A stretch of 64,000 bases of DNA from Symbiodinium kawagutii (lineage: Eukaryota; Sar; Dinophyceae; Suessiales; Symbiodiniaceae), in contig VSDK01012980.1 in NCBI GenBank assembly GCA_009767595.1, forward strand, positions 292,373 to 356,372. The letters are read 5' to 3'. Positions 44,634 to 55,963 of the stretch are shown in pieces (the first letter of the stretch is position 1; each line of letters begins with the position of its first letter). The translations under genes were made by a program, and so were the position numbers. The notes below the pieces were generated by a model. That model was not told the origin of the DNA, ran no database searches, and saw only the letters and a program-made list of their open reading frames with translations.

Positions 44634-44982
44634 GCAGCGACGGTTCAGCAAGGGATCATGTTCGTAAATGCTCGTAAGATGTTGTGACATGTTGTGACCA
44701 TGTGGTTGCCACGACCACCAGACCTACCAAGACAAAAAGGGCACAGATGGGCACAGTCCAAGCAACGAGGTGCTCCTTTCATCGACCCAATGCAGTTCCA
44801 TTCAGCCTACGTGATATGCTCCCTGTGCGGTGAAGATCCCGAGTCCGATGCAGTGGAGCTATTTCGAACCCACAACGCTACTTTGATCGCAAAAGCAACC
44901 GATAGCAACCTGCTGCAAAAGACAGCAAAAGAATGCAAAGGCATCAGAAGCACTTCGAGCATGGCAGCGTTTCACAGCTCAG

Positions 44983-45076
44983 GTTGGTTACAGTGGCCAA
45001 GCAAGCTGGAACATCGAAGAAGACTTGCTGGACTATCAACCCCCAGATGGCTTGGAGCTCTCCATCGTTTGTCAAG
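44983..45076 (+). CDS. C2-like domain, PxWNE-type exon
   Basis: After ACAGCTCAG it reads VGYSGQASWNIEEDLLDYQP then PDGLELSIVCQ. C2 domains have a (P)xWNE...F/Y...LxxxV pattern in mid-domain, here SWNIEEDLLDY...LELSIV. GTGCAG donor, phase 1, which fits the next exon at 46579. Confidence 0.55.
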
Positions 45077-45149
45077 GTGCAGGTGCCCACCTTTGCTTCA
45101 AGATGCTTCAAGTGGTTTTGAAATTCGTTTGTCGTTAGAGGATTGAGTT

Positions 45150-46130
45150 TGCTTCGGAAGTAGATGAAAGTGCCAAGATGTTCAAAACAGCAGGGTTCGT
45201 CGCAGCAAGATTGTCGGTATACCAGGTCGCTTTCGTCCGCCACCGCTGCAGCCCATGTTGGTCTCATATGGGTCCGCATGTTCCTCCGTTGAAACAGCCT
45301 CCCAAAATCTACGACCAGAGCTGCTTCACATACCAAAACAGCAAACGCAGCTTGTCGGCCAGGAAAGCCAGATTGGCTGCTTGGAAGGGTTGCTTGGCAA
45401 CATATGAGCCACGTTTCCCTTGAGGACACGACTTGATTCCCGTTGCACAGCCTCCCAGTGAGCAACACGGTCATAGATGCTGTCATGATGCTATGAGTTT
45501 CGCTGACGAAAGCGCGCAAACTCATGGCAAGGCCTTCAGATGCATAGTTCATGTGATCGCAACGTCAAAGCAATAGCAAATAGAGCCTGCAAAAGCAAGA
45601 GGTTACACCTTCATTACCCAGACCTCAGTTCAAACGAGGACTGCCAAAGAACTCCAAGCATAGCTTGAAGCATCACACCATCCCTTGTATCCAATTAGTG
45701 CCAAAGACCTACATCAAATCACAGCGGTGCACATCATACCTGCAACATCGTGTTTCAATTCCCCGTGTTCAGTCATGAATCCATGGGGATTTACACCATG
45801 ACCTTCTCATGACGAAGCCCTTGTGGATGACCGAACCAACATAGTGCACAAACATGATGTAAAGAACAACACCTAATGTTGGTGACAAAAGGCTAAATCA
45901 AAATGGTTTGACCATGGCGCACGGCTCCATAGCACATCCACGGCGCATATTGATATGGTTCTGTGATGTTCTGTGAGGTCTTAGTCCTTTTAGTCCTCTT
46001 ATGTCCTCTTGTCGTTTGAGGCACGGCTGCAACATCGGCAGTTCTTTCCATTGGGCTGCAACACTCGACTCACATTAGTTCGAGGTGGTGAAGGTATCCA
46101 AGGCGGGGACGCGGAGGCGCAAGCGATTGC
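45150..46130. other. No gene recognised
   Basis: Intron-like; nothing convincing on either strand. Confidence 0.45.
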
Positions 46131-46470
46131 ATCTCCTATTGGAAGGAGAGGCAGGATTTTGTAGCAAGGGTACAGAAGGATACAGAAGGATATGGAAGGA
46201 TATGGAAGGGTTGAGTAAAGTTTTCGTATGTTAAAGTAGTAGGTAGATGTAGGATGATGTAGGTAGGGTTTGGAGCAAGGGTTTTGTAAAGTTCAGTAGG
46301 ACGGGATAGGAAGGGATTGACATTCCCCAAAATTCAAAGGGATTAGGCTTTTAGGGTTTGTATGAAGCTTCAGCCTATGACGAGGGACCGGAACACCGGA
46401 CTGAAGTTATCAATGGATTTGTCTTGTCTTAAGCAGCTTCTTACTAGTGAGACTGCAGAATGAAACCTCC

Positions 46471-46513
46471 CTTGAATATCCAATTGAACATCCAATTGAA
46501 CATCCAATTGACT
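46471..46513. repeat. AATATCCAATTGAACATCCAATTGA repeat, three partial copies
   Basis: ATCCAATTGA appears three times with 12-bp spacing (46477-46512). Confidence 0.85.
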
Positions 46514-46578
46514 TTTCCACAGCTGCGAGGACACGGCATTTCTTTGTTTCGTTCTTTCCTTATCTTCCCCTTCTTCAG

Positions 46579-46750
46579 GCACTCTATGGGTCAAGGTCTT
46601 GGTCATGGAGGACAACGGCACGCCAGTTTCAGCATCTCGGCACCAGGAGGAAGATCTTGGAAGCAATAGGATTTCCTGGTCAAACCTCCACGGCACTCTG
46701 CCTCCTCTATGGACATTCAATCGATGGAAACATGGATCGATTGGATCGTG
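46579..46750 (+). CDS. Exon following the C2-like part
   Basis: After TTCTTCAG, in the phase left by 45076, it reads TLWVKVLVMEDNGTPVSASR, then HQEEDLGSNRISWSNLHG, then TLPPLWTFN. Another frame in the same DNA (RKILEAIGFPGQTSTALCLL) runs further. The phase argument favours the first. Confidence 0.5.
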
Positions 46751-47499
46751 AACAGATCTGTCAAGATTTGCCAACAGGGAGGTCCTGTGATCACCATGTA
46801 ATGATGTACCACATCGTACCACCATAGCTTCATGGAATTCACATCTTGGCCCCCGGATAGCCCCAGCCCTTTTAACTCAGGAAGCTCCTTTGCAAGAACC
46901 ACCACTTGCTTCGCAACCGCTCAGAGGCAGAAACAGTTCACCGGTCTGAGACATGCAAAGCTGCGAGCCCACTGTCAACATGCAATGATTCATGGTTAAG
47001 TTCTTGCATGTTCTTCCTCATTGGCCTTAATGAGCATCATAAATTATCCACTTGTCAACGCACCATTTTTTTCGCCTGGAACAAGGCACAGGCCAAATGC
47101 CGAATACCGGATTTATCCAGCCATACGGGAACGGAGTCGAATGGAATCAAGGATGCTTGTCCCAAAATCGCAGGAGCAAATTTCATGTGGGTGACAATTT
47201 CGCCACTGAGTTGTGAGACATTATATGACATTATGACGCGAGGGATTTGATGTTTGTTGCTTTCATTGTTGATTTGTCTCTTTATGACTTTATGTTTTGG
47301 TGTTTTATTCGATCAATGGTTCTTAATTTGTTTGATCATGTGCTTGTTTCTTTTTAAAACTATTATCAACGGTCGTGATGTCAATGGATACAAGTGGTCA
47401 TTTCTGGATATTTGAGACATTTTAAGACTTAATTTCACAACTGACGGAGTTGTGCACATTCTCTGCCATGTGAACACATCTAGTTCAGAGTTTTTGCAG

Positions 47500-47640
47500 T
47501 ACCAAGATGTACGGAGTTGGGGCTTTGGTGGGCTTCGGGATGAAAGTTACGACGGCAAAGGGATGAATTCTGACGATGGCGTGTTGACACTCAGGAATTC
47601 AAGTTACGTGGGGCAAGCAGCTCGGCGACAGTTTTTGGAC
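47500..47640 (+). CDS. Exon of unrecognised protein
   Basis: After GTTTTTGCAG it reads YQDVRSWGFGGLRDESYD, then GKGMNSDDGVLTLRNSSYVG, then QAARRQF. The other frames are closed, which supports coding. Gly/Asp/Ser-rich; no family recognised. 3' border approximate. Confidence 0.55.
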
Positions 47641-48495
47641 ACAGGATGGTTCTTTTGTGTGAGGCACTACGGATTCTAGTGAGCTTGCTGCAAGGTGTTC
47701 ATTGCTCGAGTCTACCAAGCATGTGGCTTACATATCCGATGTGCAATGGGGACACTTCCAAACCGCTCAATTATGAGGCTTTGATCACGTGAGTTCTCTA
47801 AGGAGCTGGGTTGAAAATCGGCCACCGGTGGTTACGGCAATCCGGTCCCAGATGCTTGCTCCCTCTCCACTCCCCGTGATGCCGACAGATGCTCGCATGC
47901 AGGTCGTGAGACACAAAAAACTGGAGTTGGATCAGTGATTGGTAGCACTGTGCAAAAAATGCCAAGACCGTCCAAGCTCTGCATTTTTTTAAGTTGCAAG
48001 GTGTAACGTGAGAATTAATCAATCCTGTTTGCTGACAGGAACTGTTCAAAGCGATTGCAGAAATTTAAGCCCCATTGGTTATTTTCATTGCAGAATGCCC
48101 ATGCTATTCCTATATTCCTATACAAAGGGATGAAATGAATCAAGATGATCAAGATGGAATCAAAGAGACTGCAAACATGGACGGTTCGCATGCATTTTGT
48201 TCGATTCCGTTGCCGTCGAACGTGGACGTGGCACAGCAGAGGTTCCCCAGCCGATGTATCAGCTCATCCCAGGACAAAGAGGCGACCCGAGCATTTGAAA
48301 GGATTTTTTGCACACCTTTTGCCACGAACAGCGATGCTTTTCTTGGATAGATCATGGCAGCCATTGGGAGGCTTGTTGTTGCAACTGGTTTTCCGGCTTT
48401 AACATATTATAAGAGTTGCGGCATGCCAGTGGAATCAACTTTGATTTGGGAAGCTACGGCAATGAGTGGCTTATGACATTTCATTGAATTTCTAG

Positions 48496-48600
48496 GTTTT
48501 CGCTTTTGATTTCACAATGCTGGTCGCTGCCACTTGCAGTGCCTGTTGTGATGATGCCGATGATGCCAGCGAGGCCAGATCCTCAGTGGGTGTCGAAACT
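48496..48600 (+). CDS. Exon of unrecognised protein
   Basis: Acceptor AATTTCTAG, donor GTAAGG; exactly 35 codons reading VFAFDFTMLVAATCSACC then DDADDASEARSSVGVET. Clean borders. Function unknown. Confidence 0.6.
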
Positions 48601-48871
48601 GTAAGGAATGCAAAGCGATGCAAAGCGCAATTATATAGATAGCTGACAAAGGCCGTTCGCAAAGTTTTGGAGCTAGATATTCCGCGAGGGTTTGCCCAGG
48701 GTTTGCTACGTGTTAAGAACAAACAGCGAGTAGGGAACCTTCGCTTCACTACGGCAGCATCCTCCACCTTGCATGGACACGCACTCTCGTATGGGAAAGC
48801 TGCGAAACTCTGCAGGTGATCTCAAAGTTGTCAGGCAGTGAAAGCTCTCCACACAAATCAAAGCGTAATTC

Positions 48872-48939
48872 TTTGTATGTATGTGTGTGTGTGTATGCGT
48901 GCCCGTGTCCAATTCTCAAAATGTATGTGTGTGTGTGTA

Positions 48940-48986
<47 letters not shown>

Positions 48987-48991
48987 GAGTA

Positions 48992-49022
<31 letters not shown>

Positions 49023-49032
49023 GTGTGCGTGT
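48872..49032. repeat. (TG)n / (TGTATG)n microsatellite
   Basis: ATGTGTATGTGT hexamer units with pure TG runs, about 160 bp. Confidence 0.97.
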
Positions 49033-49366
49033 GTCCGTGTGTCATCATCACTTGTGTGCCCATGCTGTTTCAATCAGACCTTTCGATTTGCATTTTTCAT
49101 ATTTTTTGTGCCTACGGAGCAAGCTTCGGAACCTTCTTTGTTGCGCTTTGCCCCTCCCATGGTGTTATCGTGATCCCTAACGCCTTTAGCATTTTCAGCA
49201 TGATTTCCAGCTGTGTCTTACGAGGGTGTCACCACAAGGGAGTCCCGGAGGTTGCCAGGCAAGAATGCCTTGGAATATCTTCAGACAGTGAAAGCTAATT
49301 GACACAAAGTGAAAGTTCTGCCAGATCATCTCTCCAAACCTAAAAAGTGAAAAGCGGTATTCAAGA

Positions 49367-49550
49367 GTGTCAACCAGTGGGGGCGCTGCAAATAGCATCA
49401 CTCCAAGAAACGACTTGTTGTTTGCGTTCGGGGTTGGATGTGTATTGCTTCTTCTTGCGACTTTGGTATCCGGGAATAGCCAGGCTGGTTTCTTCAGAGG
49501 TGGCACTCGTTACTTGACTGAGGCAAATACAGTTTCCTGGAGGCCATCAG
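49367..49550 (+). CDS. Membrane-helix exon (possible signal anchor)
   Basis: Reads STSGGAANSITPRNDLLFA, then FGVGCVLLLLATLVSGNSQA, then GFFRGGTRYLTEANT. One strong transmembrane helix preceded by a short polar segment. It could start a type II membrane protein to which the downstream beta-trefoil-like exons belong. The first codon seen in frame is GTG, so the true start lies upstream or in another exon. Confidence 0.55.
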
Positions 49551-50278
49551 TGGGGGGCTGATGCCATCCGAGTGAAAGGGACTTCAATGGATGGTGGATG
49601 ATGCACAACGACATGAGAACAGAGGCTTGGAGGATAAGGATGACTACCGCGTGCCTTTTGTTTCCGATGGCACTAGGCTGAAAAGTTCAGGTGACCAATA
49701 TGGTGAGAACCGTCCGGCACGCATCGGACTTGGATCAAACTTTTGGTAAATACACTTCTGAAGATTAGGTAAACTTAACCTATTCATTGTTTTCTTCATT
49801 CCTTCCCCGCGGTCCCTCTTAAATTGAATAGGTCCCGGGTCTTGCACAAGGCATTCCAACTGCAGCTTGACCTGTGAGGCGGGTGCAAGATGGTCCGCGC
49901 ACCGTGAGCGAAGATCCGCAAAGCTGTAAAGCATCGCCTCACGGTTCAGTCATGGGTGGTTTCTCAGCAATTAGATCTTACATTAGAAATTATTAGAATA
50001 CGTCACTGTAGAAGGATTGTTTGATTGTTCATTTGTTGAGGTAGGACCGTGTTACATTTCGGTTGTGCAAAGCACAACTTATCGTTTGAATCTTTGAAGC
50101 TGTGAGTGAGCACTGCCCTGTTCGTTTTAGCCCTATCGAAATGCCTGGAGACATGCATTTGCGACACTTGTTTTTGAAATGAGACCCAGTTCACCTGCTT
50201 TGGCTGACTCACATTTCGAGACATTTCCAGTGAGCTTTTGGTTCATACACGCCGTTCACGGTTGCTTGGCAGACAGGT

Positions 50279-50460
50279 TTCTTTTTTCTTGGCTGACTCC
50301 AGCTGCCAGTTTGACTTTTGGATGTGGCAAAATGCTCGGCGCCAGAGGCTTTCTTTTGTAGTGAATCTGCGGCCAAAGCAGCGCGCGGCTTCGATCGGCA
50401 TCCGTCAAATCGTGACGCAGGAAATGCAGAGAGTGCCACGTGCGTCAGATGCTCGTAGGA
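50279..50460 (+). CDS. Exon of unrecognised protein
   Basis: After TTGGCAGACAG it reads VSFFLADSSCQFDFWMWQ, then NARRQRLSFVVNLRPKQRAA, then SIGIRQIVTQEMQRVPRASD. Basic and GC-rich compared with the flanks. Donor GTCCTG. Confidence 0.5.
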
Positions 50461-51677
50461 TTCTCATGGTCCTGTGCGCTATGGTATACTCTACTCGTGG
50501 CTAGTTGGCGGCCAAAAAAAAGATAAAAAAGCATGTGTTTCCCTAGTATTCAAATTATGGGTGCCTGGTTGATGAATTAATTATCGAATCTTCTTATCAG
50601 ACCGCAGTCCGCATGGATGGGTTATAACTTATAACCCCCAACCAGCTTGCAAAATCATGGATCTTTTTTGCCATAAGGCCAAACGCACACTCCGTCAAAG
50701 CGGCATAGATCGGCAGAGCATTTTTTGGTACTTGTACTTTTTTGACATGGCTGCCCAAATATACTGAAACTATCCAACACATTTCAATACTACTTACCAC
50801 ATTCTACGCATTTCAGCATACATACATTGTACCTTTTGAGTGTTGTTTACTGTTGTGACACTCCCAACAGATGTTCAATCATGGACATGCGAATCAAATC
50901 AGATGACATTCGATGTCACGAAAAAGCACGCGTGAATGGGCCAGGTCTATGACCGAATGCTCCATCAAGGCGATCTCGCAAGGGGGAGCTTGGGCTATGG
51001 CCAACACAGGTGATATGCTCAGGGTGGGGAGTGCGCAGCGCTCCACTGATGATGCTGATGCTCCTGTGCTCCGAGGTTGGTGTTCCATGGTGAGGGTTGG
51101 AGCCTGAGAGTGCAGCCTGCATCCCGTTGCTACTGAGGGTGGTCTCACGTCCGATGTTGATTTCTAAATATTTCTAAGACTGATTCAAGAGGAGATCCTG
51201 CCCGTCCATCAATAATGCATGTGTTTGTGTGCCTTTGTTGGGTGGTAGGTTCGTGAGAACTCGACATGACTGGTGGCACCACCATATTGCACCCTGCATC
51301 CTGCTGGGGCAAACGGAGGCAGTCAGGAATGATTGGCCGCATCTCAGCCTCAAAATGGTACTCAGCGCGGTTAAAATTGCCGCTATGCAGAGGCGGAGGC
51401 GATGGTGCGACTCGTAGGCCACGCTGCCTTTTTGATCGGATTTTGCCAATGGCTTTGCCTTGTGAGAGCAGATCGAACTTTCAATGGAAGCTTGGAAAGC
51501 TGTGGTGAATCAGTGCTGGTGAAGTCTTCTATGCTTGGAGTTGGTTTTCTCGCATTCGAACTTGACATGTCACCAGCTTTACACAACCCGCGGGTTCATC
51601 ATTGATTGGTCACGTATGTAACATGCTGACAGAAGCGCTTACATGCGCTTACTGAATCTGAGGCCTCTATACCATAG

Positions 51678-51827
51678 TGAATGCCGCAACAGGGCGCAAG
51701 CTGGTTGCTGACACCCAAGGCTTTTACACTGCCACAGCTGATGACATTCCAAAGACACATTTGTGGCGCATCATCCCTGATGAAAATTCCACCTACCTGA
51801 TCGAGAGTGCTGCTCTCAAAGTCGGAG
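51678..51827 (+). CDS. Beta-trefoil-like exon
   Basis: After ATACCATAG it reads NAATGRKLVADTQGFYTATA, then DDIPKTHLWRIIPDENST, then YLIESAALKVGG. The order N-x-x-(T/S)-G-x-x-L ... H-x-W-x-I-x-P ... YLI-x-(S/N) is the repeated unit of ricin-type/AbfB-type beta-trefoils. GC donor GCCTAG at 51828 likely. A carbohydrate-binding role is only inferred. Confidence 0.55.
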
Positions 51828-52437
51828 GCCTAGGTCTGACAGCAGCGCTCATGATTCGTCCAGCAGCCAGGGGCTGCAAACTCCTGCGTTCCAACTCAGG
51901 GTTTGATAATTTTGATAGCTCTCTCTTTTCCAATGTTTTTGTAGTTCCACTTTTTTGCTTTTGCCGAATCCAAAGTGCCCAGGCCCCAACTACACATCCC
52001 TCCTTCCGCTCCTGAAGCTAGATGGGCATTTGCAACTGGTTGCAGGTACGTACGTGCCACCCACAATCTGACACGAATCCTCACACCCAACCTGCCCACT
52101 CCCAATCCTGAAGAACTCGTGTTTAGCGCAGCAAAAGGAGACGTCCGTGCCCGAAAGCGCAGACGCGGATCATTCCCATGGCGTTCCCCACATGTGCGAC
52201 CTGCGATCACAAGCATCCTCTCGGCATTTGGATGCGTTCAAGTATGCATTGTTCATAACCTGTAATTAAGCGTCATAACTTTGCATCGTGACCGTGACTG
52301 GGTCTTTCCTGAACTGCTATGTATATACCATCATGATCATCATCAACCATGTTCAGCCATTTGGAGGGCTACTTTTTTTGTTTTCTTTTGTTTTTGTTTG
52401 GGTGTTTTTTTTGTTTCCCAATTTTTTCTGGTTGTCC

Positions 52438-52680
52438 TGGCTTTGGGCTTCTTTGGCTTCTTTGGCTTTTGGCTTCTCTGGCTTCTGTGGCTTTGGGCTT
52501 CTCTGGCTTCTCTAGTTTTTGGCTTTTCTGGCTTCTCTGGCTTTTGGCTTCCTTGGTGTCTTGGCTGCTCTACTATTATTCTTACTATTACTACTACTAG
52601 TACTACGACGACGACTACTACTGCTACTGCTGCTACCACCACCACTACTACTATTATTATTACTACTACTACGGCGAGAT
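52438..52680. repeat. GGCTTCTTTGGCTTTT-type repeat followed by ACT/ACG trinucleotides
   Basis: From 52438 to 52562, 8-9 bp words (GGCTTCTCT, GGCTTTTGG) repeat. From 52570 to 52676, TTACTACTACT/ACGACG/GCTGCT trinucleotides follow. Leu/Phe-rich ORFs here are artefacts. Confidence 0.9.
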
Positions 52681-53039
52681 ACAACAAGTCAAGAACAAAG
52701 AAAGGAAGAAAGAAACAGCCAAACAATGATAGCAACAAACACCACGCGATTCACACGAATGACTGCAAAAACTAAAACCACCGCGAGGTGGGTTGGTGGG
52801 TTGGGTGGTTGAATTTGCTCTCTGGCTAATCTTTGTTTTGGCGTCGCGCTTCCGTGGGGAGGCGCTGCGCCCTCCCCCCTATCCCCCCTCCAGCGCTGCG
52901 CCTGCCACGAAATTTGCATTGTGTTTCCAATACCGCGCCTGCCACTTTTACGGTTTCCCCTGCGCAGCCGACAGCAGGAACAGCAGCAGCAGCAACATCA
53001 CCAGCTTTTTTTGAGGTTTTCTTTGGATTCATACCTTCT

Positions 53040-53460
53040 TGGCTTTGGTGGCTTCCATAAACCTCAAGATATCAACCTAAATCCCAATTCATAAACCTAA
53101 AGATGTCGACTTAAACCTGAAAAAACATACACCCGAAAACAATGAACGTAAAAGCATAAAACCCAAATGCTAAAACCATAGTTTACTCAAAGAACAGAGG
53201 CAAGTCGCAGGGCCAAAATGCTGCGAATACAATGCAAAATCAATCACAACCAAGGAGTTTAGCTCCCCATTGGTTCAAACGGTTCACAAAATACCAAGCA
53301 AATTCAGTCAAGATCAAGTAATTCAATGCGTGAGTGATTTACATGGATCATAAAACCGTAAAACTATAAACCTCAAAACAGACGACACATGATTCAAAGG
53401 GATCCTAGAACCCAAACACCATACTTATCCTTCAAAACAGAAGACAAGTCCTAGCTCCAG
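53040..53460. repeat. Degenerate CATAAACCTAAA-like tract
   Basis: AT- and C-rich words CATAAACCTCAAGA, CATAAACCTAAAG, CTTAAACCTGAAA, CATAAAACCCAAA recur irregularly, resembling the 4352-4790 tract but more decayed. A further word, GGTCCTAGCTCCAA(A/C)ATGTTGCAAA, recurs around 53583 and 53718. Confidence 0.6.
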
Positions 53461-53892
53461 AATTTTCAAAAAATAAAACAAAATCCATCAACATGAAGGA
53501 TTTCAGCCCCTACTTGGTTCAAATTGTTCATGAAATAAGAGAATTGGCTTGGGAATTGCTGCAAATGGTGCACAGCATGCAAGGTCCTAGCTCCAACATG
53601 TTGCAAACGCCATGCAAAATCAAACACGATGCAGGACTTTAGGTCCAACTTGCTTCAAACCGTAAATGCAAAAAAGACTTCATGTGTGACCTGTGCAAGT
53701 AACACGTTCTTTGGAAGGTCCTAGCTCCAAAATGTTGCAAATACCACCCAAAATCAGACCAAATGAAGGATTTTAGTCCCAAACTGCTGCAAATAGCAAG
53801 AAAATCCAAATCCAGACGGGAAAAAAGGAAACAAATTAATTCCGAACTCTTAGTAATTCTTGGCCGTCGTTCACCGGCTCATTGCAACTTGG

Positions 53893-54076
53893 TAGCCTGT
53901 GGGAAAGCTGATTGTTGCTCCCGCAGCAGAACTGTATTCTGGGACCCTTTATGATGGCAAGAGTGTCATCCTCCAGAACGCCATTGAGGTCAGGGTGTAT
54001 GCACAAGTTGACCTGGACCGAGAAAAGGGGTTCTTCGTGATTGGCTCCGAAACTCCAGTGTATCGAGATCAGAGGC
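53893..54076 (+). CDS. Exon of beta-trefoil-like gene
   Basis: Reads GKLIVAPAAELYSGTLYD, then GKSVILQNAIEVRVYAQV, then DLDREKGFFVIGSETPVYRD. Alternating hydrophobic strands fit an all-beta protein. The frame runs to TGA at 54079-54081. A GC donor just before is possible. Confidence 0.55.
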
Positions 54077-54433
54077 GGTGAAGATGTCATTGACGATCAT
54101 GTGCGTCAAGTGGGCTTCCTGATTCTCCTAGCACCTTTCATCACCTTTCTCCTTTGAGTCATGAGTTTCATTCCTTTTCTTGGGATTGCCTTGGGGAAAC
54201 ATAAACTGTCTAGATTACCTTGTTGATTCCCTGCTAAAGCAAAGTTTTTTTTGCCGTTTGATGTTGGGTAGAACAGAGTAGTGTGGGAAAGGAGAGAAAG
54301 AGATGGAAAGAAATGGAAAGAGAAAGAAACTGATGCAAACTGATTTAAAAACTGATCTAAAAACTGATCAAAACAGATTGGAAAGAAAAGAACTCAAAAG
54401 CTGCTGGTTCCGTTGAGCTTTCCAGCCTCCCAG

Positions 54434-54541
54434 GTGGCATTTCCAGTGGCATGAGCTCGGTGAAGGATACAGCATCAAGAACCTGAAGTCAGGACGTGCC
54501 TTGGCGCAACACGGAGCTGGGAGTTGGCCGTCTCCAATGCG
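54434..54541 (+). CDS. Beta-trefoil-like exon with YSIKNLKSGRAL
   Basis: Acceptor CTCCCAG, strong donor GTAAGAG. Reads WHFQWHELGEGYSIKNLK then SGRALAQHGAGSWPSPM. The pattern W-x-F ... G-Y-x-I-x-N-x-x-S-G-(R/K)-x-L is the hallmark of a beta-trefoil repeat unit and matches the exon at 51678. Confidence 0.65.
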
Positions 54542-55318
54542 GTAAGAGCCTTTGCAGCTTTGTTGGTTCTTTGCAAAAGAAGAAGGTTCTTCAGTTTCGG
54601 GCCAGTGGCTAGCCTTGCGGAAATGACACACATAATCTACTCAACTACACTTGAGTTATTTTGACTTCAGCGATGGCGAACAGTAAATGGCTTGACTTGA
54701 GATCTGTGCTAGCACTGCCTCACTTTGTGCATGATGAAACTACTGAGTTCACTTTCTCGGCCCAGCCTGGCTGGGGGGGCTTTTGCAGAAACGATATGTA
54801 TTTGGCAAGTCGGGAAATGGCTCAGATTGTTAACTCACGATTTGCTTTGATGCGCTAGCTGCTAGCTGAAGTGACCCCGCTCCGTGGTTCTAAGTTCATC
54901 CGCCCAGGCCTGTCCCACACCAGTGATATTGGACAGCCAAATAAAGTTGCTTTTCAACTGGCAACCCCAAGTCGAAGCCTGTAGGGCGAGGTTTGGGACC
55001 AGAGAAGTGTTTGGGTGCTCGTCGAGTTGGAGGCACTTTCATTTTTCACGCGCAGTTGATATATTTTTCGAGTCAACACATTCACTTGTTTTAGATATGT
55101 TTAGGTATCTTGTTTGAACCGAAACGATTTGCAGCCTTGGGATTTACGTGGTCCCAGACAGAAGCAACTAGAAACAACTGGTTTTTCCCATCGCGCAGGC
55201 CAAAGGTCCACACCAGAAACAACTACATATGAGATCGAAACCATCCAAGACCCATGAGCCTATCATTGCTTATCGTACAAATGCCATGCTATTCCATAGA
55301 TCTTAGACCCTTCGGGAA

Positions 55319-55480
55319 TCATGGGGCGAGCTGCAAAGTACAGTTCCTTTGATTCACTTGCAAGACCATCAGGTGCCATTTCAGATGGGTCGGATGGACT
55401 TATGGCAACACTGGAAGCGCAGTTTGGCTCCTTTTGGTGGTTGATCTCCCAAGAGCGAGACGAGACAGGCTTGGAGTCAA
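55319..55480 (+). CDS. Exon of beta-trefoil-like gene (tentative)
   Basis: Reads MGRAAKYSSFDSLARPSGAI, then SDGSDGLMATLEAQFGSF, then WWLISQERDETGLES. FGSFWWLISQE could be the W-x-I strand of a trefoil unit. A second frame (TLRESWGELQSTVPLIHLQD) is also open. Confidence 0.45.
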
Positions 55481-55866
55481 TGGATTCAAATGACCGGCCT
55501 TGGATTTGAGTCACATCCTGCTACTCAAGGATTAAAAGACCGAGGTTTGTATGCCTCATGATTCCGCTGTATCATTGCTGCCTTGGTGTCCAAGAGCAAT
55601 TGATCATATCCGATCATGCCATGGGCCGACCTTGGCAGAGACGTTGTGGGTCCCAGGACTTGAAATTGCCAAGCTGCAAGCCCAATGCCGCCAACATAGC
55701 CAGGAGCACATCCATTCTGTGACGTCATGGATAGGACGACGGTCCTGGAAGTCTAAAAAAAAGACGCTGTGTGAATCTGTGCAAAAATAATTGCTCATAT
55801 GATATACTATGATGTACTCATACGTGTTCATTTCATGCATCATTTTTATATCGTTTTCTCACGCAG

Positions 55867-55963
55867 GAGATCGAGGATCCAGCAGAACCCAGCCCTCCAA
55901 GGCCCCATTGCGTTCATGCCATCAAGAGCATGCTGTTGAGATCCCAGACGCCACCCAGATTCA
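55867..55963 (+). CDS. Exon, unknown (perfect GTGAGT donor)
   Basis: Acceptor TCTCACGCAG, donor GTGAGT. Reads EIEDPAEPSPPRPHCVHA then IKSMLLRSQTPPRF: Pro-rich linker-like. Another frame (GSSRTQPSKAPLRSCHQEH) is open. Confidence 0.5.

Noticed and set aside
44694..45146. 150-codon + ORF
   Set aside because: It overlaps the C2-like exon in another frame; the C2-like frame has proper splice borders and a family pattern.
48749..49298. Thr/Tyr/His or Cys/Val/Tyr repeat ORFs
   Set aside because: Translated TG/TGTATG microsatellite.
52343..52738. Lys/Arg- or Val-rich minus-strand ORF
   Set aside because: Reverse complement of the GGCTTCTTT and trinucleotide repeats.
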